Part shown: one piece after another, positions 1-15,719 of the stretch
Layout: every line of letters starts with the position of its first letter
How positions within the stretch are numbered: position 1 is the stretch's first letter
Source: Paguma larvata
Lineage: Eukaryota; Chordata; Mammalia; Carnivora; Viverridae
Direction of reading: 5' to 3'
DNA: 64,000 nt
Assembly: GCA_030068075.1 (NCBI GenBank)
Contig: CM057841.1
Location: 50,075,030 to 50,139,029 of the forward strand
Position numbers and translations under genes: made by a program
Notes under the pieces: generated by a model
Database searches by the model: none
Told to the model about the DNA's origin: nothing
The model's input: the letters and a program-made list of their open reading frames with translations, nothing else

Positions 1-1740
1 AAACTTATGAAGGAAATTGAGGAAGACACAAGGAAATGGAAAAACATCCCATGCTCATGGATTGGAAGAATAAATATTGTCAAAATGGCAATACTACCCA
101 AAGCAATCTACACATTCAATGCAATCCCAATCAAAATTGCACCAGCATTCTTCTCAAAGCTAGAGCAAACAATCCTAAAATTTGTATGGAACCACAAAAG
201 ACCTCGAATAGCCAAAGTAATACTGAAGAATAAAACCAAGGTGGGAGGCATCACAATCCCAGACTTTAACCTCTACTACAAAGCGGTGGTCATCAAGACT
301 GTATGGTATTGGCACAAAAACAGACACATAGACCAATGGAATAGAATAGAAAACTCAGAAATGGACCCGCAAGTATATGGCCAACTAATCTTTGACAAAG
401 CGGGAAAATGTATCCAATGGAAAAAAGACAGCCTTTTTAACAAATGGTGCTGGGAGAATTGGACAGCAACATGCAAAAGAATGAAACTAGACCACTTTCT
501 TACACCACTCACAAAAATAAATTCTAAATGGATAAAAGATCTGAATGTGAGACAGGAAACCGTCAAAATCCTAGAGGAGAAAACAGGAAAAAGCCTCTTT
601 GAGCTAAGATGCACAAATTTCTTACTCGACACGTCTCCAAAGGCAAGAGAATTAAAAGCAAAGATGAACTATTGGGACCTCATCAAGATAAAAAGCTTCT
701 GCACGGCAAAAGAAACAACCAACAAAACGAATAGGCAACCAACGGAATGGGAAAAGATCATCGCAAATGACATATCGGATAAAGGACTAATATCTAAAAT
801 TTATAAAGAACTTACCAAACTCCAAACCCGAAAAACAAACAACCCAGTGAAGAAATGGGCGGAAGATATGAATAGACACTTCTCCAAAGGGGACATTCAG
901 ATGGCCAACAGACACATGAAACGATGCTCAATGTCACTCATCATCAGGGAAATACAAATCAAAACTACACTGAGATACCACCTCACACCAGTCAGAGTGG
1001 CTAAAATGAACAAATCAGGAAACTATAGATGCTGGCGAGGATGTGGAGAAGTAGGCACCCTCCTACACTGTTGGTGGGAATGCAAACTGGTGCAGCCACT
1101 CTGGAAAACGGTGTGGAGGTTCCTCAAAAAAATGAAAATAGAGCTACCCTATGACCCAGCAATAGCCCTGCTAGGAATCTACCCAAGAGACACAGGAATG
1201 CTGATGCATAGGAGCACGTGTACCCCAATGTTCATAGCAGCACTTTCGACAATAGCCAAATCATGGAAAGAGACCAAGTGCCCATCAACTGACGAATGGA
1301 TAAAGAAGTTATGGTACTTATATACAATGGACTACTACGTGGCAATGAGAAAAAATGAAATCTGGCCATGTGTAGCAACATGGATGGAACTGGAGGGTAT
1401 TATGTTAAGTGAAATAAGTCAGTCAGAAAAAGACAGATACCATATGTTTCCACGAATAGGTGGACTTTGTGAAACTAAGCAAAAACCAGGGGGAGGGGAA
1501 GAGGGGAAAGAAAAAAAAGACACAGAGAGGGAGGGAGATAAAACATAAGAGACTCTCAAAGACTAAGAAAAAACTGAGGGTGAGGGGGATGAGGGAGGGG
1601 GGAGAGGGGGTGATGGGCATTAAAAAGGGCACATGTTGGGATGAACACTGGGTGTTATATGTAAACCAATTTGAAAATAAACTATTATAATAAAAAAATA
1701 AATAAATAAAATAAAATAAAAAAAAAAAAAAAAAAAAAAA
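1..1740 (+). mobile_element. LINE-1 3' part: ORF2 C-terminal region, 3' UTR and poly(A) tail
   Basis: The 3' end of a LINE-1 retrotransposon; its 5' part lies outside the window. An uninterrupted frame of 513 codons (7-1548) carries the C-terminal third of ORF2, after the reverse-transcriptase core. It includes typical L1 stretches near the start ([18 protein letters not shown]) and the C-terminal cysteine-rich region ([18 protein letters not shown]). A purine-rich 3' UTR of about 150 bp follows, with AATAAA near 1675, then an A-rich tail to 1740. The lack of any stop or frameshift over 1.5 kb marks this as a young copy. It sits in a CNTNAP4 intron in the same orientation as the gene. A target-site duplication cannot be checked because the 5' end is outside the window. 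Confidence 0.95.
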
Positions 1741-3953
<2,213 letters not shown>

Positions 3954-3984
3954 TAATACCAACTGTAGAAATAGTGGTAATGAA

Positions 3985-4180
3985 CAGCAACAACAAGCCG
4001 CTGTTTACCGAGAACCTGTGTTCCAGGCTGTGACAGGTATCTTATGTCTTCCTGGTACCCAAACCTGTGAAAGGAGTCTACCCCACTTTTACAGACGAGG
4101 TGACTGAGGTTCCAGGGGTTGAAATGCCTTGCCTTCAGGAATCTACCTAGGAAGCGAGATTTACATTTGTATTTGATTAA
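3985..4180 (-). repeat. MIR SINE relic
   Basis: Diverged match to the mammalian-wide interspersed repeat, read as its reverse complement. Diagnostic pieces are an 'acctgtgttccaggctgtg' block and cccacttttacagacgaggt, gactgaggttcc in the right order. A 23-bp stretch (4044-4066) inside it is repeated exactly at 4985-5007. Confidence 0.7.
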
Positions 4181-5754
4181 TGCCCAAATCTGGATTCTTA
4201 ATATTACAGATTACGTAATCTGTTTGTTTTGTTTGTTTGTTTGTTTTTACATTAGTGCTTTTAGTGTTATGTTGGAGGTATTTATCTCTGTTCCCGGAGG
4301 ACTTAAAGAACTCTCCCTGTAATTCCAGCTGATGCCAACCAGGGATCCTAAAAAAAAAAAAAAAAAAAAAAAAACAGGCCAGTAGAAGAAACAAAGAAAA
4401 GCAGAAACAAAGTGTTTAAACCATCCGTTCTTCTGCTGGTGTCTCTCATTTTGCCTGTTTTTCGGATACCCTCTGATCACCTCCCCCACACTTCTCTCCA
4501 AACGTTCCTTTATTGCTAAATTCATTCACTCGGTATCTGTAGACTTGTTAGCAGAATCCTTCTGGAAGTGCTTATTTTTAATCTCGCTAATTTCTTTACA
4601 GAGCCCATCGACCATGAAGTGCAGGGAATTATTTCTTACTTGATTACTTTTCATATATTTTAATGCAGATAAGGGCACAACAATGCTATAAAGCGGGATA
4701 AATTATAAATGATCAGAAACTTTTTTTCAAGTGTTTTTAAGTTGTGTTATGTTATGTTTTAGGATAAAATCCAACATCTCCTTTACATCTTTATTGCTTA
4801 ATAATCTTGTTTTATTACCCTCCCTGCAAAAGATAAGCCAATTTGTGGCTTATTTGATTAAGACATATTAGGGATTGCTAATGAATTTATATACTCTTTA
4901 TTTCTATCATTTATTCTTTCACTCAATAAATATTTAATGAACAGATTCTATGACTAGGGCACTGTTACAGACAGTCTAATCATGATGTCTTCCTGGTACC
5001 CAAACCTTGTTTAAGGGTACGGAACTGCCTTGTTTAAGGGTACGGAAAAAATGAGGACTACTTGAAATGTATAACTTTCAGTAACATGCTAGAAACTCAG
5101 GAAATTGACACAGATATTTCTTGAATTACAAAAACTGAGAGATCGCTGCAACCAAAGGTATGGCAATTTGAAATCTGTCAGTATCTTGGAAATAGCCTTA
5201 CTATTCTTGGAAATTGAGAAGGCTGAAACAGTCCTCGGATTTTTCAGTGAAATCTGCTGCAGTTCGCCTGAACACGACCTTTTATCCTTTGTGCGAATTT
5301 TAACTTCATAGAAATGAAGTCACTCTATATTGTGTCTGATAGTAATCCTGGCCTTAATTTGATTTCAGGTAGTTGTAACAGTTGGAAGTACTATTATTAT
5401 ATCCGAAGATGGTGTTGGAACAGACTCGAGTCTTTTGCCATCAATCATGTGTTATAATTTTAATAAATATACCTAAGAGATTTCATCTTTATGGAGGCAA
5501 TTGGCTAGACTTTTGACATCCCCATATGTTTTCACATCCAAGGGCTGCCTTATGTGAAAGTTTAATAAACTAAAATCCTTACTATGTTTAAGTCAAGTCA
5601 TTGAGAATTAAAAAGAAAAGACAGAAAGATCTCTGAAAATGTGTTACATCTACATCTACTATTAATAAAAATCTGCTTATGGAATTCCCCTCTTTGTACT
5701 CACAGGTAACTGAGAAAATTGACATGTTTAATGTGATGATATTGAATCATGTTT

Positions 5755-8700
5755 TATTTTATTTGATTTTACCTTCTTGCAAGATTTTATTTAAATTCAA
5801 GTTAGGTGACATATAGTGTGATATTGGTTTCAGGAGGAAAGTTCAGTCATTCGTCGCTTACACACAACATGCAGCGTTCCTCACAAGTGCCCTTCTTAAT
5901 GCCCATGGCCCATGTAGCCCGTCTCCCACCCACCGCCCTCCATCAGCCCTCAGTTCTCTATAGTTAAGTTTCTTAACTCTCTCACTGTTTTATCTTATTT
6001 TTCCTTCCCTCCCCCTATGTTCCTATGTTTTGTTTCTTCTTTCCACATATGATTGAAATCATATGGTATTTGCCTTTTCTCTGATTTCGCTTAGCATAAT
6101 ACACTCTAGCTCCATCCACGTTTTTGCAAACAGCAAGATTTCATTCTTTTTGGTGGCTGAGTATTAATTCAATTTTATACATATACCACATCTTCTTTAT
6201 CCATTCACCAGTCAGTGGACCTGTGGGCTCTTTCCATAATGTGACTATTACTGATAGTGCTTCTATAAACATTGGGGTGCATGTGCCCCTTTGAATCAGT
6301 ATTTTTGTATCCTTCGGGTAAATACCTACTAGTGCAATTGCTAGGTCGGAGAGTAGTTCTATTTTTAACTTTTTAGAAACCTCCACACTCTTTTCCAGAG
6401 TGGCTACACCAGTCCCACCAACAGTGTAAGAGGGTTCCCCTTTTTCCACATCCTTGCCAACATCGGTTGTTTCCCGAGTTGTTAATTTCAGCCATTCTGA
6501 CAGGTGTGAGGTGGTATCTCATTCTGGTTTTGCTTTGTATTTCCCTGATGATGAGTGATGTTGAGCATTTTTTCATGTGTCTGTTAGCCATCTGGATGTA
6601 TTCTTTGGACTATTGTCCGTTCATGTCTTCTTTTCATATTTTCACTGCATTTATTTTTGGGGTGTTGAGTTTGATAAGTTCTTTATAGATTTTGGGTAAT
6701 AGCCCTTTACCCAATATGTCATTTGCAAATACCTTCTCCCATTGCCTAGGTTGTCTTTTAGTTTGGCGATTGTTTCCTTCGCTGTACAGAAGCTTTTTAT
6801 CTTGATGAGGTCCCAATAGTTCATTTTGTTTCCTTTGCCACTGGAGATGTGTCTAGTAAGAAGTTGCTCCAGCCATAGCCAAAGAGGTTACTGCCTGTGT
6901 TCTCCTCTAGGATTTTGATGGTTTCCTAGCCTACGTTTAGGCCTTTTATTCGTTTTGAATTTATTTTTGTATATGGTGTAAGAAAGTGGTCCAGGTTCAT
7001 TCTTATGTATGCTGCTGTCCTGTTTTCCCAACACCATTTGTTGAAGAGATTGTCTTTTTTTCCATTGGATGTAATTTCCTGCTTTGTCAAAGATTAGTGG
7101 AGCATATGGTTATGGGCTCAGTTCTGGGCTCTCCATTCTGTTCCGTTGGTCTGTGTGTCTGTTTTTGTGCTAACACCTTACTGTCTTGGTGATCACAGCT
7201 TTGTAATACAGCTTGAAGTCCGGACTTGTGGTGCCTCCCACTTTGTTTTACTTTTTGAACCTTACTTTGGTTCCTTGCGGTCTTTTCTGGTTCCATACGA
7301 ATTTTAGGATTTTTATTCTAGGTCTGTGAAAAATGCTGGTGTTATTTTGATAGGGATTGCATTGAATGTGTAGATTGCTTTCTGTGGTGTAGTCATTTTA
7401 ACAATATTTGCTCTTCCAATCAAGGGCATGGCATGTTTTTCCATTTCTTTGTTTCTTCTTCGATTTCTTTCATAAGTGTTCTATGGTTTTCAGAGTACCG
7501 ATCTTTTGCATCTTTGCTTGGGTTTATTCACAGGTATCTTATGGTTTTTGGTGCAATCGTAAATGAGATAGGTTCCTTCATTTCTCTTCCTGCCGCCTCA
7601 CTATTGGGGTATTGAAATGCAACCAATTCCTGTACATTGATTTTATACCGTGCAACTTTGCTGAAATCATGTGTCAGCTCTAGCAGTTTTTTGGTGGAGT
7701 CTTTCAGGTTTTCCCTGTAGAGTGAAATCTGTGAGAAGTGAAAGTATGACTTCTTCCTTGCCAGTTTGGATGCCTTTTACTTCTTTTTGTCGTCTGATTG
7801 CTGAGGCCAGGACTTCCAGCGTTCTGTAGAATAAAAGTGGTGAGAGTGGGCATCCCTGGTGTGATCCTGACTCTAGGGGAAATGCTCTCAGGTTTTCCCC
7901 ATTGAGGATGATAGTAGCTGTGGGTCTTTCATATATATGGCCTTAAGATGTTGAGGTTTCCTTCTATCCCTACTTTGTTGAGGGTTTTTATCAAGAAAAG
8001 ATGCTGTATTTTGTCAAATGCCTTTTCTGAATCTATTGAGAATATCATATGGTTCTTATGTTTTCTTTTATTAATGTGGTATATCATGTTGATTGATTTG
8101 AATATGGAACCACCTCTGCAGGCCAGGAATAACTCCCACTTGATCATGGTGCATAATTCTCTTAATATACTCTTGGATTTCATTTGCTAGTGTCTTGTTG
8201 AGAATTTTTGCATCCGCGTTCATTAGGGATGTTGGTCTGTAATTCCCCTTTTTAGTGAGATCTTTGTTTGGTTTTGGAATCAAGGCAATGCTGATCTCAT
8301 TGAATGAGTTTGGAAGCTTTCCTTCCATTTATATTTTTGGAACAGTTTCAGAAGAATAGGTTTTAATTCTTTTTAAATGTTTGGTAGAATTCCCTTGAGA
8401 AGCCATCCAGCCCTGGACTTTTGATAGTTGGAAGATTTTTGATTACTAATTCTATTTATTTGCTGCTTATGGGTCTGTTCAAATTTTCTATTTCCTCCTG
8501 TTTTAGATTTAGTAGTTTATATATCCTTTTCTTCCAGATTGCCCAATTTGTTGGGATATAATTCCTCATAATATTCTCTTCTAATTATATTTCTGTGGTG
8601 TTAGTTGTGACCTCTCCTCTTCCATTCATGATTTTATTTCTCTTTTCTTTTTGATAAGTCTGGCTAGAGGGTTTATCAGTTTTATTAATTCTTTCAAAGA

Positions 8701-9720
8701 ACCATTTCCTAGTTTTATTGATCTTTTTTTTTCAATTTGTATATCCTTTATTTCTGCTATAATCTTTATTATTTCCCTTCTTCTGCTGGCTTTGGGCTCT
8801 ATTTGCTGTTCTTTTTCCAGCTCTTTTAGGTATTAGGTTAGGTTGTATATTTGAGACTTTTCTTACTTCCCTCTTAAGACCACCTTTGCTGTATCCCAAA
8901 GGTTTTGGACTATTGTGTTTTCATTTTCATTTGCTCCCATGTATTTTTTAAACCTCTTCTTTAATTTCCTGGTTAACCCATTCATTAGTAGAATGTTCTT
9001 TATCTTCCGTGTGTTTGTAGTCTTTTCCATTTTTTTCTTGTGGTTGACTTCAAGTCTGATAGCATTGTGGTCTGAAAATAAGTATAGTATGGTCTCAGTC
9101 TTTTTGTACTGGTTGAGGCCTGATTTGTGACCCAGTATGTGATTCTAGAAAATGTTCCATGGGCACTCTAAATGTGTATCCTGCTGCTCAAGGATGAAGT
9201 GCTCTGAATATATCTGTTAAGTCCATCTGGTCTGGAATGTCATTCGAAGCCATTGTTTCCCAGTTGATCTTCTGCTTAGATGATCTGTCTGTTGCTGTAC
9301 ATGGAGCATTAAAGTCTCCTACTATTATTGTATTATTTTCAATGAACTTCTATAAGCTTAATTTTTATTGATTTCTGTATTTGGCTTCTCCAAAGCAGGT
9401 GCATAAATAGTTACCATTGTTAGATCTTCTCGTTGGATAGACCTTTTTATTTTATTATGATATAGTGCCCTTCTTCAACTCTTTTTACAGTCTTTGGTTT
9501 AAAAAGCTAATTTGTCTAATTTTGGCTACAGTGTGGCACCTCCAGCTTACTTTTGATGTCCATTAGCATGACAAATGGTTCTCCACCCCCTCACTTTCAA
9601 ACTGGAGGTGTCTTTGGGTCTAAAATGAGTCCCTTTAAACTGGCATATTGATTAAACTGGGTCTTGATTTTTTGTCCATTCTGATACCCTGTCTCTTGAT
9701 GGTGGAGCATTTAGGGACCC
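5755..9720 (-). mobile_element. Degraded antisense LINE-1 (most of ORF2 plus 3' UTR)
   Basis: About 4 kb of LINE-1 in reverse orientation. The 3' UTR lies at about 5765-6000 (carnivore L1 3'-end text such as catatagtgtgatattggtt), and ORF2 runs upward to about 9720. On the minus strand, short open pieces at 6141-6449, 6373-6591, 6634-6816, 7929-8183 and 8071-8328 carry ORF2 C-terminal and reverse-transcriptase core text (for example [14 protein letters not shown]). They are broken by many stops and frameshifts, so the copy is dead and clearly older than the one at 1-1740. The 5' end stops within the N-terminal half of ORF2. Boundaries are judged by eye. Confidence 0.93.
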
Positions 9721-10216
9721 ATGTTTTAAAAAAGGCTTAGAGAGAGGCAGGTCACTAACTGTCAAAGGGCACATCAGGGTCTTCTTTTATCTCTGCTTCT
9801 GTCACATGAGTAGACCACCGTCTTAGGAATAGGCCCCAACCAAGTTAATAAAAAATGACACTTATAAGACAAAATATTAACTTATCAGTTTATAACCTTA
9901 CTAATAAATAAATCAGAATATTTTTAAATTTCTAGATGAAAATACTTCAATGGAGGTTAAATTATAGTTAAAAAGGTTACAATGAATTAGTGCAAAGTGG
10001 ATGAAAAACTAGTAAAACATCAGTAAAAATTAGAGCTAATTTAATGTAGTGGTTACTGAGACCAAAAAGTAGCTCTCTGCATTCCTGATGGTATATTTCA
10101 GTGGAAGAGACAAGAGGCAGCCAATAGAAGAGTAAATAGTAAGATAATATAGTTATTATTTATATAATATATTATTAATATAAGCATATATACACACATG
10201 CATGTGTGCACACATA

Positions 10217-10245
10217 TATCTATGTGTGTGTGTGTGTGTGTGTAT
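10217..10245. repeat. (GT)n microsatellite
   Basis: About ten GT units after a run of alternating TATA/CACA sequence. Likely length-variable. Confidence 0.9.
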
Positions 10246-10324
10246 AGATGTATATACAGACACAGTTTCAGATAATGAGAAATACTTCAAAAAGTGAGGC
10301 AGTGATTTGGGTTGAGGGGCTTCT

Positions 10325-10600
10325 ACTTTAAGCAGGGTGGTCAGGAGAGTGCTCTCTGAGGACCTTACATTTGAACAGAGGCCAGAGGAAGCAGAAGAGG
10401 GGACCTGTGAACATCTGGAGGGAGAGGATTCCCGGCAGAGGAATCATGCTCAACGTGAAGGCAAGGAGCTTAAGGAGTCAGGGAGCGAGGAGGAAGCCAT
10501 CGTTGCAAAAGGATGAGGGAAAGCCTGGTGTAAATCATGGTCAATATACATTTGGATCTTGAGACTGTGGTGAGGAATTTGGATTTTATTCAGAGGCTCA
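10325..10600 (-). repeat. LINE-2 3'-end relic
   Basis: Reads as the reverse complement of the L2 3' region. Blocks equivalent to 'ggtggtcaggagagtgctct', 'gacctt acatttgaacagaggcc' and 'attcccggcagagg' are in the right order. Diverged, edges approximate. The open frame across it (10371-10562) is a chance ORF. Confidence 0.6.
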
Positions 10601-11557
10601 GAGAGGCGGCATGATCTAATGTACCTTTCCACATCTTCCTTGCCACTGTGAAGAATACGGATGGAAGGAACAGGGTAGAAGCAGACTCTGGTAGCTGTCC
10701 TTGTGGGAGATAATGTTGGTGTGGGCTGAGGTGGACATGGTGAAAGGCAGCGTTGGGCCATAGTGTAAGTGTAGATACACACAACTTGTGATGGGTTTGT
10801 TTATGCTGTTAGTGTGTTACTACTTACCCCTGCTAATCTTCTCGGGGACTAGACACTTCTCTGTAAATCTCTGGGATTCTCACATCATTTCTCAGTTTTT
10901 AATTTCAACTTAAGTTAGCTTTTCTTGTTTTTTTCCTTTATCCTAACTTGTAGGATGTTTCAAGCTGTTTCCTGACCCCTCAGTCTAGATTATATACTTT
11001 AAACTCTATAAACCATACTCTTACAAGGCTGCAAAAGACTGGTGATCCTTCTTCACACCCCAGAGAAAGTATCTCCCCTCCTTCCTTTTCTTTGGTGAGA
11101 TCCCACCCACCCCATAATCCCACTCTCCCAAGAAATCGGGCTTCTTTGTTCATATGATCTGTGCCAGTACACGTCAGATGTAGAAGGCATCTTCTCTTGG
11201 ACACTGTTTCCCCACATATGAAAACCTTCCAATATTCTAGAATTAAGTCTGTTCCCAGAGCCATGACTCTTTGGGTGACTGGGAGTCTCTGTTCTCATTC
11301 AACAGAATTGATCTTCTGGTTCAAATTTTAAAGGGTAATTTCATTCCCCTTACTTACAAGTTCAAGAGTTTAATTTGTAGTTCACCCATCCATCTTAAAA
11401 TTAATTATGGCTAATCAGTATTTTTAAGCATGCATAATGACGATCATTTGTTTTGGGATATCAGTATATATTAATGAGATAAATGTAACTGTAAAGAGTA
11501 AGTCTCTAGTTCAGTATAACTTTTTTCTCCTAAAAAAATGTTTAAATGCAGACACTA

Positions 11558-11563
11558 GTGATG

Positions 11564-11595
<32 letters not shown>

Positions 11596-11622
11596 GATGA
11601 TGATGGTGGTGGTGATGGCGAT
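11558..11622. repeat. (GAT)n trinucleotide microsatellite
   Basis: About twenty GAT/GGT units, mostly pure. On the + strand it encodes an Asp run inside a chance ORF (11437-11664), which has no other coding signs. Confidence 0.95.
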
Positions 11623-11648
11623 TTAAGTTACAGAGAAACACAATCTTT

Positions 11649-11846
11649 AAAAAAATTTTTTTAATGTTTTATTTATTTTCAAGAGAGTGCAAATGGGGGA
11701 GGGGCAGAGAGAGAGGGAGATGAAGGATCCAAAGTGGGTTCTGTACTGACAGCAGTGAGCCCAATGTGGGGCTCACACTCATGAACCGTGAGATCATGAC
11801 CTGAGCCAAAGTCAGATGTTCAACTGACTGAGCCCCCAGGTACCCC
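11649..11846 (-). mobile_element. CanSINE (tRNA-derived carnivore SINE)
   Basis: Reverse-strand CanSINE: the A-rich tail appears as a T-run at about 11650, then a purine-rich GA block, then the tRNA-like head complement ending tgagcccccaggtacccc. It is flanked by a perfect 14-bp target-site duplication, gaaacacaatcttt, at 11635-11648 and 11847-11860. Confidence 0.95.
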
Positions 11847-13549
11847 GAAACACAATCTTTTTAAACACAGGACAAAACTGTAAGACTAAGCTAATGTTAG
11901 TCATTCTAGGGTAGATTATGCTAGTATCCCAGCAGTTAGTCGCTTTTACCAGAAATGTACTTTCCTATTTGTAACACATTTGGCAGAAAACATAACACTA
12001 TTGTGGAATATTTCAAATACCAAATAAAGTCATTTTATAATACTACAAATATGAAACATTAGAAATTTTGATAATGTAGAAATATATTTGTTTGAAATAT
12101 ATGTTTAACACTTTTACCTATAAGTAAAATGTTGTGGATATCTGAATATATGTTAATTTTTATTCCAATTGTATCCTCCTTCTCACCGTGCTACCACAGC
12201 CTGGTCTATGTTGATGATATTCATGGATGTTACTTTTTTTCTTTTTTTTTTTGAGATTAGAGATTTCAGTGGTGTCAGCAGAAATGACTCGTAGGATGGG
12301 ATATCATGGAAAACATGTAAGGTGTTTTCTCCATTCCTGGCTTCAAACCTCCCTGAGGGTCTAGTGGGTAGGATCCAGCACTCTCTCCATTGAGGGCTTC
12401 ACTCTCTTCTTTAAAGAGCGGTCATAAAGTATGTCCCCATCTCAGAGTGTAAGTCTCAGGCAAGACTAATGCGTCACCTTCTGAACAAAATCAGTAAAAA
12501 TAAAGAGAAAGCATGATCAAAATGTGATTCAGCTGGGCAACAATGATCTATGACATTGAAATGGAAATAAGGAAATGAAAATTTCAGGGATGGAACTACT
12601 CTTAGTCTACATCAAAGAATTATAAAACAGAAGGTTTTAAACAATACCTGTGGTTCCAAATGTTAGAACAATTTTCTCCATTTAAACTAAACTATAGGAT
12701 GCCATGCAAAGTGAAGGAGTAATAAAATAATGAACACAAAGCCTTGAATGAGAAAGCAGAAACAGTTAACATGAATGTAACGTGATTAGAAACAATGAAC
12801 ACCAAAGTAGTGACAGTTCCTCCCCTGCCCCAAATATCCCACATGGCTTTTCATAATAAAAATCACAATTCACCTTTTAGTTCGAGCCTTCTAGTTCTTT
12901 CTCCATTCTTGTTCTTATTTATGGCACTGAGTCTTTACTGACCTTTTCACATTCTTTCACTTTGTCCTTTGTGTGTGTGTGTGATTTATGACGTATCTGA
13001 GCTAAAAAGTCCTATTCAGACCTTCTATTTATTACCTTAAAAAATAAGTTTGGTGGCATGATGTTAATGGGTGTTCTATTAAACATACGCCCTTGACCTT
13101 GTTACACTGAAGACTCAATGTCTAGAGTCACTGCTGTTATCATTCGCCCGCAAACATTCTCCAACCACGGAAATGATGGAGAGAAAAGAATCAATCATTT
13201 TTTTAAGCTGAAATGTGACAGTGGTCATTTTCTATTTTGGTTTGTAAACTCAGCATTTTTCTTAGAAGCTTCTTAAATTAGCCTTGAATTGATTTTCATT
13301 CAACCAGCTCTGCAATTTTTGTTTGCAGTCTAAATTCTTTTACTGACAGGTTTTTTAAATGGGGCAAACTCCATCTCAGTACTTTGTGACTAGGCCTGGA
13401 GAAGTAAGAACTCCTGACATAGATGCATAAGTCATTTGCATTGTATTTGAATTGCATCAAATCCACAGATCTTTATTGGACTTCTGGAGCAAATAATTTC
13501 TAAATGTGATACCCAGGGGTTAATGCTGAACTCTGAGCCTATTAAAGGC

Positions 13550-14340
13550 CCGAAGGTTGGTTATCACCTTCAGTTGCACATTCGTATCACTCAGGGATCT
13601 TTTGGGAGACCGACATTACCAGTACAAAGATAGATTTATTTACTGTGCATGGGCATTTGTGCACTTGCAAAGTGAGATATCACAAATACATCCTTGTACT
13701 GGTCTTTTGGGGAACATATACTTGTATTTCTGTTGGGTCTGTACCTAACAGTGGAGTTACTGGGTCATAGGATGTGCATATGTTAAGCATTAAAAGACAC
13801 TGCCAAATAGCTATTGACCATTCGGATATCCTCCTTTGTGACGTGGCTGTTCAAATCTGTTGCCCATTTTCTACAGGGCGGTCTTCTTCTTCTTTTTTTT
13901 TTAAAGGTTTATAAGAATTTTGTATATATTTTGGATTTATTTCAGATAAGTTTATTACAGATAGCTTCTCTTTTTCTGTGGATTATATTTTCAGGTACTT
14001 TTTTTTAGTTTTTTTAAAAAAATTTAATGTTTAATTTTGAAAGAGAGAGAGAGACAGAGTGCAAGTGGGGGAGGGGCAGAGAGAGAGGGAGACACAGAAT
14101 CCGAATCAGGCTCCAGGCTCCAAGCTGTCAGCACAGAGCCTGACATGGGGCTTGAACCCACGAACTATAAATCATGACCTGAGCTGAAGTCAGACACTTA
14201 ACCGACTGAGTCACCCAGGCGCCCCTGTATTTTCATGTACTTAACAGTGTCTTTTGGTGAACAGAAGTTATTAGTTATAATATATTCTAGATTTTTTCTT
14301 TTTACTTTCAGTTTACTTGTGATAGGCTAAAATAGTTATG
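13550..14340 (-). repeat. Old L1M-type LINE-1 fragment, split by a CanSINE
   Basis: Diverged antisense L1 text. It includes ttactgggtcataggatgtg, 'actgccaaatagct', 'tcggatatcctcctttgtga' and 'cccattttctacagggcg', an order seen in the ORF2 3' region of old mammalian L1s. A CanSINE interrupts it at 14001-14227 and the L1 text resumes after it. No open frame survives. Confidence 0.75.
14001..14227 (-). mobile_element. CanSINE nested in an old L1
   Basis: Reverse-strand CanSINE with T-rich tail, gagagagagagacagag block and head complement ending agtcacccaggcgcccc. Its flanks tattttcaggtactt (13986-14000) and tattttcatgtactt (14228-14242) form a 15-bp target duplication with one mismatch. Confidence 0.95.
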
Positions 14341-15719
14341 GAAGAGAATGGCAAATAGTTTTATGTTTGAATAATTTTTCTTTCAGTCTGATTTTCTTTT
14401 GTAGTAAATATGTTCCCCACATTACCAAAGTGCAGTGCAATGAAAGTCAGTCCCATTTCTCTTTAAAGTAATCATATAATTTACTTCAATTGTGTTCTCT
14501 CCTCCTTGAGATGTCTTTTTCATGATCGACTTAAGAAGCGCTCAGTGTACTTTTGCATGCTTAGCGTGCAGATCTTGGTGTCTGTTGACTGAAATCAGAA
14601 TTCAGATGGGATCTCTTAAGAGCAGAGAATATGACTAATACCACCAACAGTTCATTTCTTTAAAATATGCCTTAGGTCAAACCAAAGAGGTGCTGTGGCT
14701 TTGGCATATAAGAAACCTAAATAGACCCACATTTTTCTGCTGTCACTACCTTGAGAGCCTGTCCTCGCCATTGACTTTGGTTCAGGAAACAGCGCCTGCG
14801 TTTTCTGCGCCATGACACTGTTGCTTTCACGAGCTTCCTATTTCAGCCATAATGGTTCTTTGAACATACGGAAGAATGGTCCTCCTCCCAGTTCTCCTAG
14901 GGTTTTGCTCAGTGAGGAACATTCCATGGCGAAGTTATTGCAAGGATCTAGTCTCACGGGTCTGTACGTTAATGCACCGTTTCTACGATGCTAAGTCTTC
15001 CCCCAGGATGGCTGAATAGACCGAGACTAAAGATCCAATACATAATCTACCCAAGACCAGGTTTTTCCTTCAATCCCCTCACTGGGTCCTGGGCCCAGCA
15101 TGCGTGTGCAACCACCTTCCCATTCCAAACTCATCAGTGGTTAGAGCCTTAGTGGCCTTTCTCTGTCATGGTGCCATGGTCAGGGAGAGCTCCTGTACTC
15201 TGCCAGACAAGTTTCTATAACTTTAAATTTTGAAGAGAATCTTGATTTCTTTTTTTTTTTTTTTTTCTAAGGCCCCTGGGCAAATATGCCATTGTTCCCA
15301 ATTAATCCTCAATGATATTCAACCACAGCACATAAATAATTTGCCATTAAAAAATTAAAGGTCTTCCTGCTTCCAAAAAAAAAAGAAAAAGTTGGCATAG
15401 GAAAGAGCTGGCTAGTATTTCGTGACAATAGCATCTGTCACTTAGACCGACTTCCTGAGAGTAATGAACATGATAAAAAGGTTGGACTCAGTCTCTGTTC
15501 ATCACCTAGCACACCTATTAGGTACACATCCCAGTATTGTTATGTAAGTGAACAGATTCGGTTTTTTATTCCTTCACATAGGAAGGTTAGGCATTAGTTT
15601 CACAAGATACCTAGCGTTTGTGAAGTTCCAGAATTCATTATATCTGATATAGCATGGCAGGTAAATTGATAGGAAATTAATTGGAAGACAGTTCCAAACA
15701 TAATAGCTCAGTGGAAACA

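Noticed and set aside
11437..11664. ORF with a poly-aspartate run
   Set aside because: Caused by the (GAT)n microsatellite.
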